Positions 27,871 through 35,740 of a stretch of 64,000 nt of DNA are shown in pieces; position 1 is the first letter of the stretch; each line of letters begins with the position of its first letter. This stretch comes from Parvibaculum sp. GTDB taxonomy: Bacteria; Pseudomonadota; Alphaproteobacteria; Parvibaculales; Parvibaculaceae. A model generated the notes under the pieces. That model did not search any database and had not been told where the DNA came from. It saw only the letters and a list, made by a program, of their open reading frames with translations. A program made the translations under genes and the position numbers. The DNA is taken from positions 860,764 to 924,763 of the forward strand of contig JAEPQD010000001.1 in assembly GCA_017642695.1 (NCBI GenBank), given 5' to 3'.

Positions 27871-28922
27871 GCCGCTTCCTTTTCCGTGAGGCCGTTGACG
27901 ATCTCGCGCCACGCCTTGTCTTCGGGAACGCCGGGCTTGCGCTTGCCGAACAGCGTCGCGATCAGCGTGCCGTCCTTGTCGAAGAGTTCGAGCGAGGTGA
28001 CGGTGCCGTCTTCTGTCGGCTTCCAGACGACCCAGGCGCTGTCGATATGGTCTTCACGCAGATGCAGGTTGAAGGCCTCGTCCAGCACGTTGAACCACGG
28101 ACCCATGGGCTTCAGGTTCTCGACGGTGCCGGTATGGATCTGGATCATGCCGGGATTGCCGACAAAGACCATGATCGGCACGCCGCGATCGCGCGCCGTT
28201 TCGAGCGTGGCACGGAGCGCTGCCTGAGGCACGCGCCGTGCGCGGCTCTCGCCCGCGAGGCGCAGACCCTGAAGGCGTTCGACCTTGAACTTTGTCACGA
28301 GACCGTGGAACTGGTGCGTGTCGGTCATTGCGTCCCAGGCGTTGCGGAAACCGGCGACGTCGATCTCGCTGTCGGCAAGCGGCTTCTTCGCTTCCGCCGC
28401 GGGCGCGATCTCGAGCGGGCTCGCCCCGGTCGCGAAACGCTCGATCAGCGCATCGAAGGCGGCGGCGTCGGTCTTGTCCGTCTGGTAGATCTTGTGGATC
28501 GCGGTGCCCTGCGCGTCGAAGAACTGGAGGCTGCGGCGCGTCGTCCCGTCTTCCATGCGCTCGACCTGCGCGAAGCCGTACTTCCACTGCGAGAAGAAGA
28601 TGCGCAGGTCGATATCGTCGCCGACGATGAGGCCGACATGCGCGCCGCCTTCGAGCTTGCCGTAGACACCCTTGCGCTCATGCACGACGGACTCGTTGCG
28701 GGTGAGCGCCATGACGCGGCCAAGTTCGCCGACCGCGCCGATGATGGCGGTCCATTCCGGGCGAAGGCGCGTGACGGTCGCTTGCGCCGATCCGAGCGCG
28801 ACGAGTTCCGCCTCGCTGATGCCGAGCCTCTCCGCGAGGTTGCGGGCACGCAGTTTGGGTTCCTCGGCGAGAATCGCCTTGCGGCGTTCAAGAAGCGAAG
28901 CGATGGAGGAGTTGTCAGACAT
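27867..28922 (-). CDS. hmuS: Hemin-degrading/heme-trafficking factor HmuS
   Basis: A 351-residue cytoplasmic protein of the HemS/HmuS/ChuS family, built of two related halves (HmuS domains about 25-160 and 190-345; compare VMALTRNESVVHERKGVYG with a later NPGMIQIHTGTVENLKPMGPWFNVLD). Members bind incoming heme and either degrade it or pass it to an oxygenase. An N-terminal helix-rich segment (RARNLAERLGISEAELVALGS) is typical. I chose ATG 28922 because AAAGGA sits 6 bases ahead; two in-frame ATGs further up lack a site. It lies between tonB and hmuT, and its stop overlaps the hmuT start. Confidence 0.93.
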   Translation of the reverse strand: MSDNSSIASLLERRKAILAEEPKLRARNLAERLGISEAELVALGSAQATVTRLRPEWTAIIGAVGELGRVMALTRNESVVHERKGVYGKLEGGAHVGLIVGDDIDLRIFFSQWKYGFAQVERMEDGTTRRSLQFFDAQGTAIHKIYQTDKTDAAAFDALIERFATGASPLEIAPAAEAKKPLADSEIDVAGFRNAWDAMTDTHQFHGLVTKFKVERLQGLRLAGESRARRVPQAALRATLETARDRGVPIMVFVGNPGMIQIHTGTVENLKPMGPWFNVLDEAFNLHLREDHIDSAWVVWKPTEDGTVTSLELFDKDGTLIATLFGKRKPGVPEDKAWREIVNGLTEKEAA

Positions 28923-28942
28923 GATGGTTCCTTTCATCAACG

Positions 28943-29752
28943 TCAGTTGAGAACGTAAACGACCGGGACCTCGGCCCAGCCGGAAACGGGGCGCCCGCCA
29001 TGCGTAGGCGGTTCGAACGTCCAGTGCCCGACGGCCTTGACCGCGGCGTGATCGAGAAGCGCATAACCCGAGCTTTCAAGAAGCAGAACTTCGGCGGGGA
29101 GGCCCCGCGGATCGATTTTCACGCGAACCCTTGCCGTGCCCTCCTGGCCAAGGTCGCGCGCGCGGCGTGGATAGGGAAGGGGGGTGCTGCGGTAACGCGG
29201 CTCGCTGATGGTGACCTGGTCCGTTTCCTTGCCGTCCGTTTTCTCGAAGCCCCGGGGTGCGGCCGTGCCGGTACCGGTTTCACGAGACGGCGGTGCGAGC
29301 GAGGCGACCTGCTGCGCCGCCGGTTCGGCGTGCGCATGCGCGGCCTGTACAGGTTCCGGCTGAATGTGAGGGCGCGGTTCGGGCGTCGCATCGAGGACGA
29401 CCGCTGGTTCCGGCGGAACGACGGGTGCGGGCACCTCTTCGACGACGGGTTCGGGTTTCGGTTCGATGACCGGCTTCGGCTCGACCGGCGCGGCCTGCAT
29501 GTGCGGCGCGGCGGGAGCGGGCGACGGCGGAGAGGAAAGGTCGACGAAGGTGACGGAGAGGCCCTCGGGAAGACCCTTCGGCGCCGGCGCGCCGCTTGCC
29601 TGCCACCAGTAGAGAACGCCCGCGAAGACGGACGCGTGAAGAAGAAGCGAGACCGCCACCGGCAGGCGAAGCGCGCGCGGAGAAAGAATGAGAGGCGAGG
29701 AACCCTCATCCCTTCCCGTCATGCCCATGCTTGCGGTGGCGGTCATGCTCAT
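28943..29752 (-). CDS. tonB: TonB family energy transducer of the heme operon
   Basis: A 269-residue inner-membrane protein that transmits proton-motive force to the outer-membrane receptor. A membrane anchor spans about residues 30-50 (LPVAVSLLLHASVFAGVLYWW) and includes the conserved SxxxH pattern (Ser35, His39). A Pro/Glu/Ala-rich periplasmic linker covers about 55-150 with EPKP-type repeats. The C-terminal TonB domain covers about 190-269, including PYPRRARDLGQEGTARVRV and VVYVLN. A GAGG ribosome site precedes the ATG. It lies 7 bp after the receptor stop, so it is dedicated to this operon. No exbB or exbD is present in the window. Confidence 0.92.
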   Translation of the reverse strand: MSMTATASMGMTGRDEGSSPLILSPRALRLPVAVSLLLHASVFAGVLYWWQASGAPAPKGLPEGLSVTFVDLSSPPSPAPAAPHMQAAPVEPKPVIEPKPEPVVEEVPAPVVPPEPAVVLDATPEPRPHIQPEPVQAAHAHAEPAAQQVASLAPPSRETGTGTAAPRGFEKTDGKETDQVTISEPRYRSTPLPYPRRARDLGQEGTARVRVKIDPRGLPAEVLLLESSGYALLDHAAVKAVGHWTFEPPTHGGRPVSGWAEVPVVYVLN

Positions 29753-29759
29753 GTCTGCC

Positions 29760-31967
29760 TCAGAACTTCAGCGTCGCGTTGACGCCGAAATTGCGGCGCG
29801 GCTGCGCATAGCGCGGAATGACCGGATTGCCGGCGGCGAGGCCCGTCACATCCTGCGAGTTGTAATATTCCTCGTCGAAAATGTTGAAGATGCCCGCATT
29901 GACCGTGAAGCAGTCCGACATGTCGTACCAGGCCGTGACGTCGACGACCGTGTAGGACGGCGCCTGGAAGTTGCCAGCCGTTGCGACGCGGTCATGACGC
30001 CAGGCATGGATCGCCGAAAGTTCTGCGCCCCACATGTCGCCTTCATAGGCAAGGCCGAGAACGGCCTTCATCGGATCGACGGAGTCGATCGGCGCGCCGG
30101 TCGTGTCGTCCTCGCCATGCGCATAGGCGAGGCTGCCCTTGAGCGCCCATTCCGGCAGGAAGCGGTATTCGCCGCGGGCTTCCGCGCCGTAGATCGTGAC
30201 TTCGGAAAGGTTCTGGTACTGGAAGGTGGTGAGACCGGGTGGCGGCGCGGAAGCGAGCGTCACCGTGTCGATGAAATCTTCATACATGTTGTAGAAGACG
30301 GTCGTGGAGAAGCTCGATCCATCGCGGAAGCTGCCGCGCAGGCCCGCTTCGAAACCGTCCGACGTCTCCGGCTTCAGATCCGGGTTCGGGATGATTTCGT
30401 AGAATTGCGCGGAATTGCGGAAGCCGAAATTCGCGTTGTCGTAGGGCGGTGCGCGGAAGCCGTGCGCATATTGCCCGAACAGCGTGTATTCCTCGCTGAC
30501 ATCGAAGGTGATGCCGAGCTTCGGCGAGACTTCCGTCTCCGTCATTTCCTTGACGGCGAAGGCGCCCGCACTCGCATTGGCGAAGAGCGCATCCGGCTGC
30601 GGCTCCAGATGATAGTAGTCGAAGCGCAGCGCCGGGATGAAATTGAAACGGCCCGCTTCGATGCTGTCCTGGACGAAGAAACCGAGCTTCGTCGTTTCCG
30701 TATCGGGGAAGTTCTTGTTCGGGAAGGTCTCGCCGCCGATGACGGTCGTCGTGACGAGCGTCGTCAGGTTCGTCTGCGTACGGTAGCGCGGACGCGAGGT
30801 TTTGGTGTAGTCCGCTGATGCGCCGTAAGTGATCTGATTTTCGACGCCGAAGAAATTGCGCGTCAGGTTGAACTGGAAGTCGGCCGCCCAGATGTCCTGC
30901 AGGAACGCGAAATCCGAGTTGCGCAGGAACTGCGTCGGACCGGTCTGGCGAAGCTGGACCGTGTTCTCGTTGCGATCGATCTTCGTGTAGGAGAACTTGA
31001 ACTCCGCGCTGTCGGCGAGGAGGAAAGGTTCGTTCTGCGAATAGGCTGCGGCAAACGACGTACGTTTCGTCTCGTCTTCAGCCTGCGAGGAGAGCGTCGT
31101 TGTGCCGAAGGAAGTGCCGAGATCGCTGAGAAGGTTGATGTCTTCGTTGCGTTCGTTGTACTCGCCCGTGAATTTGAGCGAGTTGCCCCAGAGCCCGTTG
31201 AAGACGAGCTTGCCGAGGAAGGCATTGGAATACCAGTCGGTCGGGTTCGGCGTTGCGCTGCTGTTCGGCTCGATCTCGTGGCCGTCGCGGCGCGTGTAGA
31301 GGCCGAGCATCTCGACATTGCCCGCACGCTTTGCGCCCGTCAGCGATTCCGAGAAGCTCTCGTCGGCGCTGGCGTATCCGCCCTTGATGCTCGCGTACCA
31401 GTCCTTGTCGAGTCCATCGAGATAGTCGGCGGGATCCTTCGTCTCATAGGCGACGATGCCGCCGAGTCCGTCCGAACCGTAAAGGGCGGAAGCGGGCCCG
31501 CGCACGATTTCGATGCTCTTCATGCTGTCGATATCGAAGAAGTCGCGTGTGTAGCTTGACGGACTGCCGATATTCGTGCCGGGAAAATCCGGCGTGTTGA
31601 GGCCATCGACGAGCACCAGCACACGGTTACCGCCAATGCCGCGAATGGTGAAGTTGGTCGAGCCGCCGCGGTTCGGCGCATAGCCGACCGAAACGCCGGG
31701 TTCGTAGCGCACGATGTCCTGCATCGTGTGCGCGTTGCGGCGCTCGAGTTCTTCCGCCGTGATGACGGAGACGGTACCCGCGACATCCTTGATCGGGGTC
31801 GGGTTGCGCGTCGCGGTCGAGGTGACGGCGTCGAGCTGTGTGGCGCGCGGCTTCGCGTCTTCCTCGGAAGAAGCCGTGTCCTGCGCCTGAGCGGTGGAGA
31901 TCGCGGCGAGAGATGCCGTCGCGAGGAGGAGTGAGAGAAGGGAACGTCGTCCCGTGATCATTGCCAT
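29760..31967 (-). CDS. hmuR: TonB-dependent outer-membrane heme receptor (HmuR type)
   Basis: A 735-residue receptor. A signal peptide (SLLSLLLATASLAAISTAQAQ) leads to a TonB-box-like stretch (TQLDAVTSTATR), a plug domain (about 55-170, with NRVLVLVDGLNTPDFPG) and a 22-strand-type barrel ending in Phe (VNATLKF). Heme-receptor landmarks FRAPPYDNANF and NPDLKPETSDGFEAG are both present. The His that lies between these two motifs in well-studied HmuR/HemR proteins is absent here; the stretch has Asn, Phe, Tyr and Glu. The role as heme receptor rests mainly on the operon, which carries hemP, tonB and hmuSTUV. Another iron ligand is possible. Confidence 0.88.
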   Translation of the reverse strand: MAMITGRRSLLSLLLATASLAAISTAQAQDTASSEEDAKPRATQLDAVTSTATRNPTPIKDVAGTVSVITAEELERRNAHTMQDIVRYEPGVSVGYAPNRGGSTNFTIRGIGGNRVLVLVDGLNTPDFPGTNIGSPSSYTRDFFDIDSMKSIEIVRGPASALYGSDGLGGIVAYETKDPADYLDGLDKDWYASIKGGYASADESFSESLTGAKRAGNVEMLGLYTRRDGHEIEPNSSATPNPTDWYSNAFLGKLVFNGLWGNSLKFTGEYNERNEDINLLSDLGTSFGTTTLSSQAEDETKRTSFAAAYSQNEPFLLADSAEFKFSYTKIDRNENTVQLRQTGPTQFLRNSDFAFLQDIWAADFQFNLTRNFFGVENQITYGASADYTKTSRPRYRTQTNLTTLVTTTVIGGETFPNKNFPDTETTKLGFFVQDSIEAGRFNFIPALRFDYYHLEPQPDALFANASAGAFAVKEMTETEVSPKLGITFDVSEEYTLFGQYAHGFRAPPYDNANFGFRNSAQFYEIIPNPDLKPETSDGFEAGLRGSFRDGSSFSTTVFYNMYEDFIDTVTLASAPPPGLTTFQYQNLSEVTIYGAEARGEYRFLPEWALKGSLAYAHGEDDTTGAPIDSVDPMKAVLGLAYEGDMWGAELSAIHAWRHDRVATAGNFQAPSYTVVDVTAWYDMSDCFTVNAGIFNIFDEEYYNSQDVTGLAAGNPVIPRYAQPRRNFGVNATLKF

Positions 31968-32084
31968 GTCCAGTCCCAGTTATGCGTGTACGAAGCATTC
32001 CTGGCTGGCTGGCCCCCGCGCGGGCGGGTCTGGCTGGCTCGGTTGCCTTCTATGTGATCCGGCGCGCGGCCGGCCGTGTCTTCT

Positions 32085-32255
32085 CTATTTGATGAGGATC
32101 AGCTTGTTGGAGTTGGTGAGACGGAGACGATAGAGCTCCTCGCCATGACGAATGACGATTTCGCGGCCACCCTGGAAAAGCTCCGCGCTGTCGAGGGCGG
32201 GCGTCGCGCCAGCCTTCGTCACACGGATGGTCCTGTCCGGAGCGGTCATGTCCAT
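32085..32255 (-). CDS. hemP: Hemin uptake protein HemP
   Basis: A 56-residue protein of the HemP/HmuP family. The diagnostic C-terminus is complete: ELFQGGREIVIRHGEELYRLR followed by TNSNKLILIK. In rhizobia and Burkholderiales HmuP is needed for expression of the heme receptor gene, and in this window it is the first gene of the heme operon. I chose ATG 32255; ATG 32249 two codons on is equally possible, and an open frame continues upstream to 32345 across the Fur-like site, which argues against that longer reading. The receptor gene starts 117 bp downstream. Confidence 0.88.
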   Translation of the reverse strand: MDMTAPDRTIRVTKAGATPALDSAELFQGGREIVIRHGEELYRLRLTNSNKLILIK

Positions 32256-32288
32256 AAATCTGCCCGCAGCCCCCTGCCACCCATCAAT

Positions 32289-32307
32289 GAGAATGACTCG
32301 CAATAGC
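32289..32307. promoter_or_regulatory. Candidate Fur box upstream of hemP
   Basis: Read on the minus strand, GCTATTGCGAGTCATTCTC matches the 19-bp Fur consensus at 13 positions, including the strong CATT-TC arm. On the plus strand it shows the familiar GAGAATGA core. It lies 33 bp upstream of the chosen hemP start, the right place to repress the whole heme operon when iron is sufficient. Confidence 0.6.
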
Positions 32308-32478
32308 ATGCGCAACTGGCCACTGCAACAGCTATTTTCCCACAAGAAAATTATGGGTATTCCGGCGTGGCAATTCAGCCGCCCGGGGCGGGGCGAGCGG
32401 GAATGCGCGGTAAGGGGAAGGCGGCTGCCGCGCCCCGGCCTGCCGGCAATGTGCCGCAGCCGGGAGCGCGGCGCGGGA

Positions 32479-33096
32479 TCAGGCGGACTCGAGCTGCGCC
32501 TTCTCGAAATTCGCTTCCGCGAACTCCCAGTTCACGAGGTTCTCGATAAAGGCCTCGAGATAGTCAGGCCGCTTGTTCTGGTAGTCGAGATAATAGGTGT
32601 GTTCCCAGACGTCGGTCGTGAGCAGCGGAATGTCCTTGGTGTCGGCGATCGGCGTCTCGGCGTTCGGCGTGCCATAGACCTTGAGCTTGCCGTCAGCGCC
32701 GAGCACGAGCCAGCAATAGCCGGAACCGAACTGGCCGGCGGCTTTCTCCTTGAAGGTCTCCTTGAACTTGTCGAGGCTCCCGAAATCGCTGTCGATCTGC
32801 TTCGCAAGCGCGCCTTTCGGCTTGCCGCCGCCCTTCGGGCTCATCGAGTTCCAGTAGAAGTCGTGGTTCCAGACCTGCGCGGCGTTGTTGAAGAGGCCCT
32901 TCTGCTTGTCGTCCTTCGCCACCTTGCGAATGAGTTCGACGAGTTCGAGCTTCTCGAGCTCCGTGCCCTCGATCATGCCATTGGCCTTGTCGACATAGCC
33001 CTTGTGATGCTTGCCGTAGTGGAAGGAGAGCGTCTTGCCCGAAATATGCGGTGCGAGCGCGTCTTCGGCATAAGGCAGAGGGGGGAGTTTAAGCAT
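32479..33096 (-). CDS. sodB: Superoxide dismutase, iron type
   Basis: A 205-residue cytoplasmic enzyme that converts superoxide to hydrogen peroxide and oxygen. Metal ligands are visible as His26 (SFHYGKHH), His78 (QVWNHDFYW), Asp162 and His166 (DVWEHTYYL). The Gln at position 74 (AAQVWNH) is the residue that marks iron rather than manganese enzymes. The frame is open far upstream; the ATG at 33096 starts the family N-terminus LKLPPLPYAEDALAPHIS and has GGAGG-like purines close by. It is divergent from the Hsp20 gene and upstream of hemP on the same strand. The neighbouring heme operon makes oxidative-stress/iron co-regulation plausible. Confidence 0.95.
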   Translation of the reverse strand: MLKLPPLPYAEDALAPHISGKTLSFHYGKHHKGYVDKANGMIEGTELEKLELVELIRKVAKDDKQKGLFNNAAQVWNHDFYWNSMSPKGGGKPKGALAKQIDSDFGSLDKFKETFKEKAAGQFGSGYCWLVLGADGKLKVYGTPNAETPIADTKDIPLLTTDVWEHTYYLDYQNKRPDYLEAFIENLVNWEFAEANFEKAQLESA

Positions 33097-33242
33097 GACA
33101 ATCTTCCTTCTTCGCTTGGCTTTCGCCTGGATTCGCCTCCCCTCCTTCACTTCGACCGGACGGGCGGGCATTTCAAGGCGGTGCAGGCCATTTTGCCCGT
33201 AAGCGGCGGTAAATAAGGCTCTTCGCCGCGTCGTGGCACGAA

Positions 33243-33271
33243 CTTGCAACAGCGTGACGCAATCCCCACAT
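33243..33271 (+). promoter_or_regulatory. Candidate heat-shock (sigma-32/RpoH) promoter for hsp20
   Basis: CTTGCAA at 33243-33249 and CCCCACAT at 33264-33271 are separated by 14 bp. This closely resembles the RpoH consensus CTTGAAA-N(11-16)-CCCCATNT. The -10 element ends 68 bp upstream of the hsp20 ATG. Heat induction is inferred from the motif and the gene. Confidence 0.6.
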
Positions 33272-33339
33272 CTTTGGGGAAGCGGCGCCGCATGGCGGGC
33301 CGCACTGGCAAAGTCGCTTGGATCACGGGACTTTGGGAT

Positions 33340-33798
33340 ATGACACGCGTGATGCAGTTCAACAGCCCCTTCCTGCTGGGCTTCGACGAAATGGAACGGT
33401 TGCTCGAACGGGCCGTAAAGGCTTCGGACGGCTACCCGCCCTACAATGTCGAACAGCGGCAGGCAGAACGGGGCGAAGCGCTCCGGATCACGCTGGCAGT
33501 TGCCGGATTCTCCCGTGACGAACTCTCGGTCACGGTCGAGGACAATCAACTCGTCATCCGCGGCCGGCAGAACGACGACGACGCGCGCACCTATCTTCAT
33601 CGCGGCATCGCCGCGCGCCAGTTCCAGCGCTCCTTCGTGCTGGCAGATGGCATCGAGGTGACGGACGCGCGTCTCGAGAACGGTCTTCTGATGATCGACC
33701 TCGAGAAACCCGAGCTTGAGCGCCGCGTGCGCACGATCGAGATTTCCGAGGCGCCGCAGAAGCCCGTTTCCCGGCGCGTCGAGCGCGACGCGGTCTGA
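33340..33798 (+). CDS. Small heat-shock protein, Hsp20/IbpA family
   Basis: A 152-residue ATP-independent holdase chaperone. Residues 1-30 (MTRVMQFNSPFLLGFDEMER) match the N-terminus of IbpA/HspD-type proteins. The alpha-crystallin domain covers about 33-130, with PPYNVEQRQAERGEALRITLAVAGFSRDELSVTVEDN and the AxxxNGxL-like motif DARLENGLLMIDL. The IxI-like tail is represented by IEISE. I chose ATG 33340; the longer frame starting at 33244 would overlap the predicted heat-shock promoter. It is followed by a DUF1150 gene, a pairing common in alphaproteobacteria. Confidence 0.92.
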   Translation: MTRVMQFNSPFLLGFDEMERLLERAVKASDGYPPYNVEQRQAERGEALRITLAVAGFSRDELSVTVEDNQLVIRGRQNDDDARTYLHRGIAARQFQRSFVLADGIEVTDARLENGLLMIDLEKPELERRVRTIEISEAPQKPVSRRVERDAV

Positions 33799-33864
33799 CG
33801 ATCCGGCGACGGACTTGAGCCCCTTGCTTCGTTGAACAAGGAGGGGCCGGAAAGGAGCATGAAA

Positions 33865-34167
33865 ATGCAGAACGACACAGAATTCGAAGCCCCGGAAACG
33901 GGCACGACCGGCTGGGGCGTCAGCGATTTCCGCGCGCTCACGCCTGAAAAGTTCGCCGAGGCAGGCATGCCGAACATCGTCTATGTGCGCGAAGTGCTGG
34001 CGGCCGAACTTGCGGGCGAACTCGGTTCGGAGATCGACCTCCCCGCCGATACGCAGCTCTTTGCGGTCCACGCGGCGAACGGCCAGCGCATGGCCGTGCT
34101 CGATAATCGCGACGCGGCCTTTGCCGGCGCGCGCCAGTATGACCTCGAGCCGGTGAGCGTGCACTGA
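33865..34167 (+). CDS. DUF1150 family protein
   Basis: A 100-residue acidic protein of a conserved alphaproteobacterial family. The conserved block runs DFRALTPEKFAEAGMPNIVYVREVLAAEL and then LFAVHAANGQRMAVLDNRDAAFAGARQ. Its function is unknown; it is usually found directly after an hsp20 gene, as here (66 bp), so a chaperone or heat-stress link is likely. ATG 33865 is favoured over 33859 because AAAGGAG is then 8 bases away rather than 2. A strong bidirectional terminator follows. Confidence 0.8.
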   Translation: MQNDTEFEAPETGTTGWGVSDFRALTPEKFAEAGMPNIVYVREVLAAELAGELGSEIDLPADTQLFAVHAANGQRMAVLDNRDAAFAGARQYDLEPVSVH

Positions 34168-34188
34168 CGCCATACGGCGCGAAGAACG

Positions 34189-34229
34189 AAAAGCCCCGCG
34201 CTTTTTACGAGCGCGGGGCTTTTTCTTTT
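34189..34229. terminator. Bidirectional terminator between DUF1150 and ptsN genes
   Basis: AAAAGCCCCGCGC (34189-34201) pairs with GCGCGGGGCTTTT (34211-34223) around a 9-base loop and is followed by a T-rich tail. The A-run on the other side makes it active for both converging transcripts (DUF1150 on plus, ptsN on minus). Confidence 0.92.
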
Positions 34230-34243
34230 CGGGGAGAAGAAAC

Positions 34244-34708
34244 TCAGGCCGCGTTGGTGGCGGCCGGTTCCGTGAGAATGGCGAAGAGGGCGGCACCGTC
34301 TTCCGAGGCACGGAGCTTCTCGACCACGGCCTGGTTGCGCAACAGGCGCGAGATGCGCGCCAGCGCCTTCAGGTGGTCGGCACCCGCCGTTTCCGGCGCC
34401 AGCAGCAGGAAGACGAGGTCGACCGGCTGATCGTCGACGGATTCGAAGTCGATCGGCGTGTCGAGCCGCGCGAAGAGGCCGTAGAGACGGTCGATGTCGC
34501 CAAGCTTGCCATGCGGAATGGCGATGCCCTGGCCGACGCCCGTCGAGCCCAGCCGCTCGCGTTCGAGCAGCGTCTCGAAGATCGCCCGCTCGGAGAGCCC
34601 GGTCAGTTTGGCAGCCCGCTCGGAGAGTTCCTGCAGCGCCTGCTTTTTGCTGGTGACCTTCAAATGGGCGATTACGCCCTCAGGCCGTACCAGATCTTCA
34701 AGCTCCAT
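34244..34708 (-). CDS. ptsN: PTS IIA-like nitrogen regulatory protein PtsN
   Basis: A 154-residue EIIA(Ntr) phosphocarrier. The active-site His66 lies in GVGQGIAIPHGKL, the family signature. It receives phosphate from NPr and signals nitrogen/potassium status; it does not transport sugar. I chose the ATG at 34708 (MELEDLV) because the family begins there and AGGA lies ahead; the longer frame starting at 34843 adds unrelated residues and overlaps the end of hpf. It is the last gene of the rnd–lpt–rpoN–hpf–ptsN block. Confidence 0.94.
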   Translation of the reverse strand: MELEDLVRPEGVIAHLKVTSKKQALQELSERAAKLTGLSERAIFETLLERERLGSTGVGQGIAIPHGKLGDIDRLYGLFARLDTPIDFESVDDQPVDLVFLLLAPETAGADHLKALARISRLLRNQAVVEKLRASEDGAALFAILTEPAATNAA

Positions 34709-34826
34709 AACCCGGTTCCTGTTCTGCGATACCGCCAGATGCACGTTTCGTTCCGCCGTGCCAGCGCGGGCGGCACCAGCCGATGCGCGGCCGGAGCCCG
34801 CAAAGGTGGATTTCGCTTTCAGTGTT

Positions 34827-35408
34827 TCAAGCCTTCTGAGCATCGCGGCTCGTATCTATCCAGCCGATATTTCCATCCGGACGGCGGTAGACGAGATTGA
34901 GGCCCCCGGCCGTCCCGCTCCGGAATACAACGAAGGGCGCGTCGCTCAGATCCATCTGCATGACGGCATCGCCGACACTGAGAACGGGGATCGCGGTCGT
35001 GCCTTCCGCAATGATGACCGGCTGTGCGTCTTCCGCGATTTCCTCATGCTCGTCCCCCGCCTCGATGACGAAGGAAGGGTAGGATTCCGCAGGCAGCTCA
35101 GCCTTGTTGTTGTTGTTGTGGTTCTTCAGCCGGCGCTTGTAACGGCGCAGGCGCTTCTCCAGACGTTCGAGGGCGGCGTCGAAACAGGCATAGACCTCGT
35201 TGGCCGCCCCTTGCGCGTTGACGCGCAGACCGGAGCTCAGATGCGCCGAACAATCGGCGCGGAACTCGTGACCCTGCTTGGTGAAGGTGACCTGGCCGTC
35301 CACGGGCCGGTCGAAATATTTCGTGACCGCGGCTTCGAGCCGCTCGGTCGCATGGGTACGAAGCGCATCTCCTACATCGAGATGATGGCCGCTTACCTGA
35401 ACCTGCAT
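34827..35408 (-). CDS. hpf: Ribosome hibernation promoting factor, long form
   Basis: A 193-residue long-type HPF. The N-terminal S30AE domain (1-100: MQVQVSGHHLDVGDALRTHA and a basic helix LEKRLRRYKRRLKNH) binds the ribosome decoding region. An acidic linker with a run of Asn and Glu follows. The C-terminal domain (about 130-193, with MDLSDAPFVVFRSGTAGGLNLVYRRPDGNIGWID) mediates formation of 100S dimers. I chose ATG 35408, preceded by AGGAAGG. The position between rpoN and ptsN is the standard one in Proteobacteria. Confidence 0.94.
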   Translation of the reverse strand: MQVQVSGHHLDVGDALRTHATERLEAAVTKYFDRPVDGQVTFTKQGHEFRADCSAHLSSGLRVNAQGAANEVYACFDAALERLEKRLRRYKRRLKNHNNNNKAELPAESYPSFVIEAGDEHEEIAEDAQPVIIAEGTTAIPVLSVGDAVMQMDLSDAPFVVFRSGTAGGLNLVYRRPDGNIGWIDTSRDAQKA

Positions 35409-35740
35409 GAAAGACCTTCCTGGGGTCACTACGCTACGGAGACGGTTGACCGTTTACTTCGTTCCGGCTTCCCGTCCCTAAGGAAACCCTGCACACCCGG
35501 TCCGGCCGGACGCTTGTTCCGCGCGGGCCCTGAGGCGCTTGAATTTGTCATTGCACTTGCCGCCACCGCGGCCAGACCCACCGCCTGACCCTCCGGGATT
35601 CGCCCCGGGGGCGTTTGAGCGCGTGGAAACTAGTGGGCGGCATCATGGGTGTCAACCGCGTGCCTCAAGAACCGGAAAATGCCTTTATCTTCAGATACAT
35701 ATAAGCCTCGCGCCACCCTTGTGCAGGGGGGTGGAGAGAC
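35409..35740. other. Intergenic region between hpf and rpoN (332 bp)
   Basis: No gene could be supported here. The region holds a perfect 12-bp palindrome GTCCGGCCGGAC (35500-35511) and a 6-bp-stem hairpin CCACCC/GGGTGG (35713-35734) just after the rpoN stop, which lacks a T-run. The length suggests that hpf has its own promoter, but no convincing -35/-10 or sigma-54 (-24/-12) element was identified by eye. Confidence 0.6.

Noticed and set aside
32479..34311. A 610-codon reading for the superoxide dismutase gene
   Set aside because: SOD homology starts at 33096; the upstream part is antisense to hsp20 and the DUF1150 gene, which have their own motifs and ribosome sites.
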